Positions 41,805 through 49,470 of a stretch of 64,000 nucleotides of DNA are shown here, in pieces. Position 1 is the stretch's first letter, and each line of letters starts with the position of its first letter. The notes below the pieces were generated by a model that worked only from the letters and a program-made list of their open reading frames with translations, had not been told where the DNA came from and made no database searches. The translations under genes were made by a program, and so were the position numbers. Location: assembly GCF_019797745.1 (NCBI RefSeq), contig NZ_VOSI01000001.1:742928-806927 (forward strand), read 5' to 3'. Source of the DNA: Edaphocola aurantiacus (GTDB lineage: Bacteria; Bacteroidota; Bacteroidia; Chitinophagales; Chitinophagaceae).

Positions 41805-42461
41805 TTATTCCTTTTTACCTGCAGCTACTTCAGTTGCCAGGGCTGTACCCGGAGGTACTGCTTTACCGTCAGTGATGAAGTTGAAGCGGAAAACTTTCTC
41901 ATGTCCTAAAGTGGCTATCACTTTCTGAATTTCAGGATACTTTGCATCTCCGTCGGCCTTGATCGCGATACGTAACTTAGGGTTAGCATAGCGGGAAGTT
42001 TTGATCCAGTAAGACAACTCATTAGTCTCATAAGAAGCGGTAGTATCGGTCGGGATACCCGGAGCCGTTTTGTCATACTCGTTTCTCTGAGCCGGAGTCA
42101 GTGCCAGGTAAGAACCCAGTTTGTTGAACGGTACACCGATCGAACCGCCTTCTTTGAAAGCTTTGATCTGTGCAGGGCTCAGGTTCAGGCCTTTTGACTG
42201 GCTGATTTCTGTAATCAACTCTTCTCTTACGTTAAGGTTATCGATAGAGAAAAATACTCTGCCATCTTTAGATAAGGACAACAACATGTAGTCGTTCGGG
42301 ATCGGCATCGTTGAAGTTGATGCCGGAGTGCGAATTACCACTGGTTCCTGCGGCTTAAATTTAGTAGCCAACATGAAGAACGTCAACAGCAGAAACGCAA
42401 CGTCACACATTGCCGTCATGTCCACATGACTCCCTTTACGGGGCATTTTTACTTTTGGCAT
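41805..42461 (-). CDS. exbD: ExbD-type biopolymer transporter subunit (first copy)
   Basis: A 218-residue ExbD with the membrane helix VDMTAMCDVAFLLLTFFMLA containing the essential Asp and a longer periplasmic domain with an insert around RNEYDKTAPGIPTDTTASYE. It follows exbB by 72 bases. The extra 34 residues compared with its neighbour support distinct roles for the two. Confidence 0.94.
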   Translation of the reverse strand: MPKVKMPRKGSHVDMTAMCDVAFLLLTFFMLATKFKPQEPVVIRTPASTSTMPIPNDYMLLSLSKDGRVFFSIDNLNVREELITEISQSKGLNLSPAQIKAFKEGGSIGVPFNKLGSYLALTPAQRNEYDKTAPGIPTDTTASYETNELSYWIKTSRYANPKLRIAIKADGDAKYPEIQKVIATLGHEKVFRFNFITDGKAVPPGTALATEVAAGKKE

Positions 42462-42533
42462 TTTCTATTGTTTTAAATATTAGACGTAATTGGAAAAACT
42501 TTCCACAAATTTTTTCAGAAAATTTTACAAAGA

Positions 42534-43376
42534 TTATTTGTAGTTAACTGCAAAGCTTTGTGTTAAAGTGAAACCACTCTCGTCAATATTGTAGTTTACG
42601 CCATCAATCAACGTTGTATAGAAGTTGTAGAAAATGATCGCGAAGAATGAAGTAGAGATACCCAGTGCAGTGTTGTACAGGGCCTCAGAGATACCTGCAG
42701 CCAGTGCAGTAGCATCAGGAGCACCTGCATTCGCCATTGCAGAGAATGATTTGATCATACCGATTACGGTACCGATCAGACCTAACAGGGTAGCTGCAGA
42801 AGCGATAGTAGATAAGAACACTAAGTTTTTCTCTAACATTGGTACTTCCAGTGCAGTTGCTTCTTCAACTTCTTTCTGAATAGATAATAATTTTTCGTCG
42901 TGAGTCAGCTCAGTGTTAACAGTCATTTCTTTGTACTTTAACAGACCTGCACGCATTACGTTACCTACAGAACCACTTTGTTTATCACATTCAGCGATTG
43001 CTGCATCGATATTTTTATTAGCCAAGTGGTATTGTACTTTGCGAACGAATTCACCACCATTGGTTTTACCTTTAGCTTTCATAATAGTAACTGCACGCTC
43101 AATAACGAATGCCAACATAACCAGGAAGGTTGCCATCAGCAGTGGTACGATAAAACCACCCAGGTACATGTTACCCATGAAATCACCAGGTTTTGGTTTG
43201 TGCTTCTCCGCATCCATAAAGTGTGAAGGATCTCCCAGTACCATGTGATAGATCAGTTGACCTACTACGATACATAATGCAACGATTGCAAGATTCACCC
43301 AAAAGCCATTTGAGTTGTTTGATTTGTTGGATTTGGTAGGTGCTGCTGCTTTAGGAGCATTTCTAACTTCTGCCAT
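42534..43376 (-). CDS. exbB: MotA/TolQ/ExbB proton channel protein
   Basis: A 280-residue inner-membrane protein with an additional N-terminal helix (FWVNLAIVALCIVVGQLIYH) before the three ExbB helices (GGFIVPLLMATFLVMLAFVI, VFLSTIASAATLLGLIGTVI, GISTSFFAIIFYNFYTTLID). The TolQ/ExbB signature GLIGTVIGMIKSF is clear. It forms the pentameric channel around ExbD. First gene of the operon, with a consensus promoter. Confidence 0.95.
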   Translation of the reverse strand: MAEVRNAPKAAAPTKSNKSNNSNGFWVNLAIVALCIVVGQLIYHMVLGDPSHFMDAEKHKPKPGDFMGNMYLGGFIVPLLMATFLVMLAFVIERAVTIMKAKGKTNGGEFVRKVQYHLANKNIDAAIAECDKQSGSVGNVMRAGLLKYKEMTVNTELTHDEKLLSIQKEVEEATALEVPMLEKNLVFLSTIASAATLLGLIGTVIGMIKSFSAMANAGAPDATALAAGISEALYNTALGISTSFFAIIFYNFYTTLIDGVNYNIDESGFTLTQSFAVNYK

Positions 43377-43439
43377 AATTCAATTTTTTGTTGTTTACGA
43401 TTTTGTGTTTTTATTTTTCTGTCTATAAAAATGTAGTAG

Positions 43440-43468
43440 CAAAGATATTGGTTCGCTTGGAATAAACA
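43440..43468 (-). promoter_or_regulatory. Promoter of the exbB operon
   Basis: Minus strand -33 TTG (43466-43468), 18-bp spacer, -7 TATCTTTG (43440-43447), about 64 bases upstream of the ATG. A GTAGTAG half-site lies at 43433-43439. The rest of 43377-43612 carries no gene. Confidence 0.6.
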
Positions 43469-43612
43469 ATACCTTGAAAAAAAAATTACAACTACCGTGA
43501 AAGCGAGACTGGTTCCACAGCACAGTTTTTAATACAAGAATATGCTTATCAGTTATTTATCAACGGAAACAATCTTTAATTTATTGCATTTGCCGTTAAA
43601 AATATCACAATT

Positions 43613-45451
43613 TCATAACAATGATTCTATACTATTTTTATCTAATATCTTGAAAATCAACGCTCCATCTGGTGCATACTGCGGTTGCCCGCAAGCAAAT
43701 AATTCGTCGACCAGGGCTTGTGCCTGCTCCTGCTGCATGGCCTTCGGTACAGCCATTCTTTTGGCCATTGTTTTTAATATAGCCAGCTGACGGCTATGTT
43801 GTATTGTACCTTGTTCATGCTTCAATTGCTCCACAATTGCTTCCAGTACCTGTGCTTCATGACCTGCAGCAATATCGGCCGGTACTCCCTGAATGGTAAA
43901 ACCCGCATCATCTTCCTGCTGAATATCGTAACCCAGTGCATACAACTCCGGCAACACTTCTGCCAGGATCAACGCATCTGAAGGGGCAAACTGCAGGGGT
44001 ATCGGGAACAGCAGCTGCTGCGATACGTGCCTTTTCTGTGCCAGGCTGGTTTCCAGCTTTTCATAGATAATCCGCTCCAGGGCTCGTTTCTGATGCAGGA
44101 TAACGACTCCGGATTTCATTGTTGTGATGAGGTATTCGTTCCACTGAATAATGGATTTATGTCCTGCATCATCCGGTATATCATTACTGAGTAATGATGG
44201 CTGTACGGACATCGGAACATCGTCGGGCACTATATCACGGATGCCCATTGAAGGCATCTCCGGAAAAAAGACCTGTTGCTGCTCCTTCCAGGCTTTACGA
44301 TCTTCCTGCTTCGCAATAAAATGTGCCTGTCCTGGCCGGGAAAAGGTATCAAACAGATAGCCCGATTTGGCGGATTCCTGACGGGTATTGCTGCCTGGCA
44401 ACTGAACCGCTGTCAGGTTCTGAATCTCCGGATCCAGTGTAAAGTCAATAGAAGGGGCTACATTAAACTTATTCAATGCATATTTGACTGCAGCCTGAAG
44501 GTAGGCATACATCATTTTATCATCATCAAACTTTACTTCCTGTTTGGTCGGATGCACATTGACATCAACCTTGCGGGGATCAATCTCCAGGAATAAGACA
44601 TATAAAGGAAACGATTCCTTAGCGATAAGACCATCATATGCCTGCTGTACTGCATGATTGAGGTAAGCATTCTTGATAAAACGGTTATTGATAAAGAAAT
44701 ACTGGCTGCCGCGGGTGCGTGCTGCTGCCTCGGGCTTGCCGATAAATCCGGTAATATTCAACAAATCGGTCTGCTCCTCTACGGGCACCAGGTGCTTATC
44801 TACCTGGTTACCGATCAGGGCCATTACCCGCTGACGCAGGTTGCCTATACCCAGATTAAACTGCTCAACATTATTATGGGTAAATTTAAACGCTATATCG
44901 GGATGCGCCATCGCAATACGGGTAAACTCATCCAGGATATGACGCAGCTCCGTAGCATTTGATTTCAGAAAATGCCTGCGGGCCGGTACATTATAAAATA
45001 GATTCTTGATGGATATGCTTGTGCCCTCCGCACAGGCAACCGGCTCTTGCTTTTCCACTTCTGAAGAAGCGATCTCGATCTGTGTGCCCAATGCCTCTCC
45101 CTGCTGGCGGGTCTTCAGGCTGATCTGTGCCACAGCCGCAACGGAGGCCAAAGCTTCGCCCCGAAAGCCTTTCGTACGGATAGAAAAGAGGTCATCTATC
45201 TTTTTGATCTTTGAGGTTGCATGTCTTTCAAAGCTCATTCGGGCATCTACAGCACTCATCCCCTTCCCGTTATCTACTACCTGGATCAGCTCTTTGCCGG
45301 CATCTTTTAACACCAGGTGCACCTGTGTTGCACCGGCATCAATAGCATTTTCTAACAATTCTTTCACTGCGGATGCTGGTCGCTGAATAACCTCGCCTGC
45401 CGCTATCTGGTTGGCTAAATGATCGGGTAACAGTTGAATAATATCGGGCAT
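43613..45451 (-). CDS. mutL: DNA mismatch repair protein MutL
   Basis: A 612-residue MutL. The GHKL ATPase motifs are intact: KELLENAIDAGATQ, QVVDNGKGMS, TKGFRGEALASVAAV and EGTSISIKNLFYNVPARRHF. The C-terminal dimerisation domain starts after a variable linker near residue 430. The position of the endonuclease motif DQHAxxExxxE reads VILHQKRALERIIYE, with the leading Asp and the His replaced, and the late Cys-containing motif reads FACGQPQYAPDGAL. It may therefore lack metal-dependent nicking activity or use a diverged site. Confidence 0.95.
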   Translation of the reverse strand: MPDIIQLLPDHLANQIAAGEVIQRPASAVKELLENAIDAGATQVHLVLKDAGKELIQVVDNGKGMSAVDARMSFERHATSKIKKIDDLFSIRTKGFRGEALASVAAVAQISLKTRQQGEALGTQIEIASSEVEKQEPVACAEGTSISIKNLFYNVPARRHFLKSNATELRHILDEFTRIAMAHPDIAFKFTHNNVEQFNLGIGNLRQRVMALIGNQVDKHLVPVEEQTDLLNITGFIGKPEAAARTRGSQYFFINNRFIKNAYLNHAVQQAYDGLIAKESFPLYVLFLEIDPRKVDVNVHPTKQEVKFDDDKMMYAYLQAAVKYALNKFNVAPSIDFTLDPEIQNLTAVQLPGSNTRQESAKSGYLFDTFSRPGQAHFIAKQEDRKAWKEQQQVFFPEMPSMGIRDIVPDDVPMSVQPSLLSNDIPDDAGHKSIIQWNEYLITTMKSGVVILHQKRALERIIYEKLETSLAQKRHVSQQLLFPIPLQFAPSDALILAEVLPELYALGYDIQQEDDAGFTIQGVPADIAAGHEAQVLEAIVEQLKHEQGTIQHSRQLAILKTMAKRMAVPKAMQQEQAQALVDELFACGQPQYAPDGALIFKILDKNSIESLL

Positions 45452-45484
45452 ATGCGTAAGGGGAGCAAGTATTTTTTAGTGCTA

Positions 45485-45518
45485 CAAAAGTAAACAAATA
45501 TGCATTATCCCGGACAAA
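45485..45518 (-). promoter_or_regulatory. Promoter of mutL
   Basis: Minus strand -33 TTTG (45515-45518), 22-bp spacer (slightly long), -7 TACTTTTG (45485-45492), 34 bases from the ATG. Confidence 0.5.
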
Positions 45519-45519
45519 A

Positions 45520-45548
45520 AACAGGAGCCGGTATAAGCGACTCCTGTT
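45520..45548 (-). terminator. Terminator of the AI-2E/PerM permease gene
   Basis: An 8-bp stem AACAGGAG / CTCCTGTT continues on the minus strand into TTTTGTCC, 35 bases past the permease stop. Confidence 0.7.
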
Positions 45549-45582
45549 ATGAACTTTATATCATTAATATAGTAACCGGTAC

Positions 45583-46617
45583 TTAAACCACCGCATCCTG
45601 CTGCTCTTCCGGTTCACTGTACTCTACCTTATATATACGAATGAGCATCATAAAGTAGGACAGAATCAGCGGTCCGAAGATCAGTCCGACAATTCCGAAC
45701 AGGTTCAGACCCAGGATAACCCCGAATACGGTAACCAGTGGATGCACATCTCCGAACTTCTTCAGAAACAGGAAGCGGATCACATTATCTGTAGACCCTA
45801 CAATGATAAAACAATACAGGGCGAGCCCAATAGCGTAAGAGGTTTCCCCTTTTGCCAGCAGGTATATACACACCGGAACCCAGACAATCATGGTTCCGAT
45901 CACCGGGATAACGGTAGCCATACCTGTAAGAATACCCCATAGGATAGCACCTTCCACACCGCAGAACCAATACGCAAATATGGCTACGATACCCTGGCAA
46001 AGGGCCAGAAACGGAATACCAATCGCGTTGGAGACAACCATATTATGCGTTTCCTTCCAGACTTCATTACGGCTTTTACGCGCCAGGGGTACATACTCAC
46101 GGAAACTGCTTTCCATTTTGCGTCCGCCCATCAGCATAAAGTAGAAGATGAATAATGCGGTAAAAATGTTGGCAAAAAGATTAGCTGTCGCATTGAGGAT
46201 CATAGGTAAGAAACCCACTCCTTTCTGTACAAAACCCAGTACCTGCTGCTGAGATATATTTACCTGTGGTACCTTTTCCTGTACATAATGATATACATCC
46301 AATACCGCATCGCGGATCTTGTCTGTATTACTCAGTGCCGCATTCACCTTTGGCGTGAGTACCTGTATCATTGCATATACCGGTCCGACCATAGCGATCA
46401 GCAGTCCGATGATGAGCACTGTGGCAGCCATCCAGCGTTTCCATTTTCGCTGCTCCACCAGTTTGAAATACCAGCTCCTGAACATAATGTACAAAGCAGT
46501 GGCTCCTAAAAAGCCAGGAATAAAGTAGGTTAGTTTCCAGATGATAACGATTCCCAGAAAAAGAATCAATAGCAGGATAACGATTTGCCTGATCACATTG
46601 TTTTTAATAGCATCCAT
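45583..46617 (-). CDS. AI-2E transporter (PerM/UPF0118) family permease
   Basis: A 344-residue protein with about seven or eight membrane helices, starting IVILLLILFLGIVIIWKL, with the family motif FGVILGLNLFGIVGLIFGPL near the C-terminal end. Family members include the AI-2 exporter TqsA and Na+/H+ antiporter-like proteins, so the substrate cannot be named. The central soluble-looking part (TDKIRDAVLDVYHYVQEKVP) is usual. Single-gene unit with its own terminator. Confidence 0.9.
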   Translation of the reverse strand: MDAIKNNVIRQIVILLLILFLGIVIIWKLTYFIPGFLGATALYIMFRSWYFKLVEQRKWKRWMAATVLIIGLLIAMVGPVYAMIQVLTPKVNAALSNTDKIRDAVLDVYHYVQEKVPQVNISQQQVLGFVQKGVGFLPMILNATANLFANIFTALFIFYFMLMGGRKMESSFREYVPLARKSRNEVWKETHNMVVSNAIGIPFLALCQGIVAIFAYWFCGVEGAILWGILTGMATVIPVIGTMIVWVPVCIYLLAKGETSYAIGLALYCFIIVGSTDNVIRFLFLKKFGDVHPLVTVFGVILGLNLFGIVGLIFGPLILSYFMMLIRIYKVEYSEPEEQQDAVV

Positions 46618-46702
46618 AAGCAGTAATTTGTTCCAAATTATAAATTATTTAAGAAAAGCCGTACCCAATTTATTAAGGATTTTGTAATTTTCGGAATCTG
46701 AA

Positions 46703-46733
46703 TTGGTCTCATGACTAAAGTAACTTAGATTTG
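46703..46733 (+). promoter_or_regulatory. Promoter of the YtxH/holin-like gene cluster
   Basis: -33 TTG (46703-46705), 20-bp spacer, -7 TAGATTTG (46726-46733), 46 bases before the first ATG. Confidence 0.75.
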
Positions 46734-46779
46734 TGATATAAACACAACGAAAACCAATTAACCATTAAATTTTAACACT

Positions 46780-46977
46780 ATGGCAAACAGTACAGGAAAA
46801 ACCTTAGCTACACTTTTGATCGGAACAGCAGTAGGCGCAGCAGTGGGCTACATCTTAGGAACGGATAAAGACAAACGCGATGAACAAATCGAAAAGCTGA
46901 AAGATTCTGTTTCCAAATTAAAAAACAAGGTAACTAAGAAGACTAAAGATCTGGAGCAAGAGATTTTCGAATCATAA
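46780..46977 (+). CDS. YtxH domain-containing small envelope protein
   Basis: A 65-residue protein: one N-terminal membrane helix (TLATLLIGTAVGAAVGYILG) followed by a charged helix ending DLEQEIFES that can form a coiled coil. This matches the YtxH/GvpP-like family of general stress envelope proteins. It is the first of three short genes on the same strand. Function unknown. Confidence 0.88.
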   Translation: MANSTGKTLATLLIGTAVGAAVGYILGTDKDKRDEQIEKLKDSVSKLKNKVTKKTKDLEQEIFES

Positions 46978-47038
46978 GTAAGGCTTGATTGTTAGGAAGT
47001 AAAAAACTATTTTTGTTTCAACAAACTCAAGCATTCTT

Positions 47039-47413
47039 TTGGAAAATCCTATATCCGCTCTTAAAGCATACATAACCCGTTACATCAGCCTTCGCATTCA
47101 GGAAGTTCGTTTAGAAGCCCTGGAACGAGTGGTTAATGTAATGGGTTATTTGGTATACGCCTCTATTGCATTCGTAATCGTTTTTGCCATGTTCTGCTTC
47201 AGCGCACTGGGTCTCGCTGAATTTCTCAGCGCCCTGTTCGACAGCAAGACTGCCGGTTATCTGTCCATTGCAGGACTCATGCTCCTTTTTCTATGCATCA
47301 TGTTCTTCTTCAAAAAGAATATTATGCGCTTCTTAGCCGGCAAATTTATCTGGTTACTGACCAAACCAAGAGATGATGACGATGACGATGCTCCTGTAAA
47401 AAGTGATGCATAA
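47039..47413 (+). CDS. Holin-like membrane protein (Phage_holin_3_6 type)
   Basis: A 124-residue protein with an amphipathic N-terminal helix (SALKAYITRYISLRIQEVRL), two membrane helices (LVYASIAFVIVFAMFCFSAL and LSIAGLMLLFLCIMFFF) and an acidic tail with five successive Asp. The start is TTG at 47039; no in-frame ATG exists before the upstream stop except one far inside (residue 35), which would remove the family's conserved helix. Despite the name these proteins are ordinary chromosomal envelope proteins. Confidence 0.8.
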   Translation: MENPISALKAYITRYISLRIQEVRLEALERVVNVMGYLVYASIAFVIVFAMFCFSALGLAEFLSALFDSKTAGYLSIAGLMLLFLCIMFFFKKNIMRFLAGKFIWLLTKPRDDDDDDAPVKSDA

Positions 47414-47428
47414 ACCCTCAAACCGACG

Positions 47429-47917
47429 ATGCTTATGACCCAGACTATACCTAAAAAAACAAGAAAACCACGCAAAACCTATAATTCTCTCCGCGAGCTG
47501 CTGGCCGACCAGCGCAAGGTTAAGGATAGCTATAGAGATATGGAGGACAATATGTTTTCATACATATTCGACCCTACTTCTATTGGCATGAACATAGCCT
47601 CTTCCCTGCTTGATCCCAATGCCAAAGGCATGTTTAGCCTGGGTAATATTCTCTCTCTTTTTAAGCGCAAACCGAAAGCAGCCCGTCCTGCTGAAGAAAA
47701 AACCGCATTGGCTGCAGTAGCCTCCGGCAAGCCGGCCAAGAAGAAAAAAAGCCTGGTTAAGAAGGTTGCGATCTCCTTTGTAAAATGGCAATTATTCAAT
47801 CTTGCCTGCTGGGGCGTAGAAAAAGCATATGACCGCTACAGGGCGACCCGCAAACAGAAAAAAGCGATCAAATCGTTACAGAAAGAAGCTGAAGCTCTTG
47901 AAAAAGCTATTCAATAA
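47429..47917 (+). CDS. Basic protein of unknown function
   Basis: A 162-residue, strongly basic protein (starts at 47429 or at the ATG two codons later). No membrane segment is sure, although the stretch AISFVKWQLFNLACWGVEKA is amphipathic. The middle PKAARPAEEKTALAAVASGK is flexible, and the end KKAIKSLQKEAEALEKAIQ is a likely coiled coil. It follows the holin-like gene by 15 bases, so the three genes probably form one stress or envelope unit. No family is recognised. Confidence 0.75.
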   Translation: MLMTQTIPKKTRKPRKTYNSLRELLADQRKVKDSYRDMEDNMFSYIFDPTSIGMNIASSLLDPNAKGMFSLGNILSLFKRKPKAARPAEEKTALAAVASGKPAKKKKSLVKKVAISFVKWQLFNLACWGVEKAYDRYRATRKQKKAIKSLQKEAEALEKAIQ

Positions 47918-48138
47918 TCCATTACCTCAGCATTGAGGAATGCTTTGCAGTAGCGTTACGGAGCCCATTTCTCCCTTGTTCTGAATGCATCATTGCTACC
48001 CGTTAAAAGGATACTCTATACTATTTTGCCCCTTAAAGAATACTACAAACATATATAAATATGCAAAATATTTATTAAAAAGTGGTTAATGCCTGTAAAA
48101 TATCCGTGACGAAAGATACATTACCCGGATTTATATAG

Positions 48139-48146
48139 TAAATTTG
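48139..48146 (+). promoter_or_regulatory. -7 element of the desaturase gene
   Basis: TAAATTTG, exact consensus, 24 bases upstream of the GTG start; no clear -33. The preceding 47918-48138 holds no gene. Confidence 0.55.
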
Positions 48147-48170
48147 CCCATTACATTTTAAATTAGTGCT

Positions 48171-49247
48171 GTGGCAAAAAACATTTCATTTATCAATAGC
48201 ATCAACCCAGAGTTCACAAAAGAACTGAAAGGACAAGTAGATGCCTATTTCAAAGAGAGCAAAAAAAAGCAGACCGGTGACTGGCGCATTTATCACAAAA
48301 CGATCGTTTTGATTGCTGCGTTAATTACGCTTTATGTACTGCTGGTGTTCGGTAGCCTGCCTACCTGGGCCAATGTACTGATGTGCGGATTACTTGGACT
48401 GACGTTCTCCCTGATCGGATTTAATGTAATGCATGATGGCGGCCACGGCAGCTATTCAGATAAGAAATGGTTGAATAACATTATGGGCTATTCCCTGAAC
48501 ATTATGGGTGGCAGCACCTATTTCTGGAAGGTGAAACACAATGTAATCCACCACACCTACACTAATATTGAGGGGCATGATGATGATATTGATATCAAAC
48601 CATTCATCCGCACCAACAGAGAGCAAAAGCACTACCCTTTACATAGATTCCAGCATATCTACAGCCTGGTACTCTACTCTTTAACATACATCACCTGGAT
48701 CGGATTTAATGATTTTACCAAGTACTTTACAGGTAAGATCATGGATAAAAAGGTGCCTAAGATGGCGACTAAAGACCATATCGGTTTCTGGGCTACTAAG
48801 GTTTTCTACCTTGTTATGTTCATCGTTGTACCTATCGTAGTGGTAGGCTGGCAACACGCCCTGATCGGTTACCTGATCACGGCTGGTATTACCGGAGTTA
48901 TTATCAGTATAGTATTCCAACTGGCACACGTAGTTGAGGACGTTGAGTTCCCTATGCCAAACGAAGACACGCACAAAATCGAGCAGAACTGGTTTATACA
49001 TCAGTTACAAACGACTTCTAACTTTTCTACCCGCAGTAAAATAGTATCCTGGATGACCGGTGGCCTGAACTTCCAGGTAGAGCATCACCTGTTCCCTAAA
49101 ATCAGCCATATCCACTACCCTGCCATCAACCGTATCGTACAGCAGGTATGTGCCAAATATAATGTACCTTATCACGAACATCGAACACTGATCGGCGCAC
49201 TGGGATCTCACCTGCAATACCTGAAAGTAGTAGGTCAGACTGCATAA
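48171..49247 (+). CDS. Membrane fatty-acid desaturase
   Basis: A 358-residue acyl-lipid or acyl-CoA desaturase, starting with GTG at 48171. The three histidine boxes that bind the di-iron centre are all present: HDGGHGS near residue 90, HNVIHHTYTN near 124 and QVEHHLFPKISH near 304. Hydrophobic pairs surround them (TIVLIAALITLYVLLVFGSL and WATKVFYLVMFIVVPIVVVG). The third box QxxHH belongs to the front-end or delta-5/6-like group without a fused cytochrome b5. It introduces double bonds into fatty acids, probably adjusting membrane fluidity. Electron donors are not encoded nearby. Confidence 0.93.
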   Translation: MAKNISFINSINPEFTKELKGQVDAYFKESKKKQTGDWRIYHKTIVLIAALITLYVLLVFGSLPTWANVLMCGLLGLTFSLIGFNVMHDGGHGSYSDKKWLNNIMGYSLNIMGGSTYFWKVKHNVIHHTYTNIEGHDDDIDIKPFIRTNREQKHYPLHRFQHIYSLVLYSLTYITWIGFNDFTKYFTGKIMDKKVPKMATKDHIGFWATKVFYLVMFIVVPIVVVGWQHALIGYLITAGITGVIISIVFQLAHVVEDVEFPMPNEDTHKIEQNWFIHQLQTTSNFSTRSKIVSWMTGGLNFQVEHHLFPKISHIHYPAINRIVQQVCAKYNVPYHEHRTLIGALGSHLQYLKVVGQTA

Positions 49248-49264
49248 AAAAGACATTTTCTTAT

Positions 49265-49293
49265 AAATAGGCTGCTTATAGAGCAGCCTATTT
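49265..49293 (+). terminator. Terminator of the desaturase gene
   Basis: A perfect 12-bp stem AAATAGGCTGCT / AGCAGCCTATTT with loop TATAG, followed by TATTTATTG, 18 bases past the stop. Confidence 0.85.
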
Positions 49294-49407
49294 TATTTAT
49301 TGAATATCCCTGCTTTCAGGAGACAAAGACGCGCACTGCTCTATTCGATTCTATTTTTTTATGCCCCCTTAGCCTTGATGCAAAAGGTACTACAGCAAAC
49401 AAAAGCT

Positions 49408-49459
49408 ATATACAAAACAATAAAGGCTGCCCATGGGCAGCCTTTATTGTTTTGTATAT
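49408..49459. terminator. 52-bp perfect palindrome, probable terminator of the carboxylase gene
   Basis: Bases 49408-49433 and 49434-49459 are exact reverse complements with no loop bases (core GGCTGCCCATGGGCAGCC). It ends 12 bases before the carboxylase stop codon. As RNA it folds into a hairpin of 24 pairs with a CAUG loop, and on the minus strand the A/T-rich outer arms supply the T tract (TTGTTTTGTATAT). 49294-49407 holds no gene. Confidence 0.85.
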
Positions 49460-49470
49460 CAGAGATGGAC

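Noticed and set aside
46780-47917. Prophage remnant suggested by a holin-like gene
   Set aside because: YtxH, Phage_holin_3_6-type and basic coiled-coil genes form an ordinary chromosomal envelope group in Bacteroidota. No integrase, capsid, tail or lysis enzyme is near.
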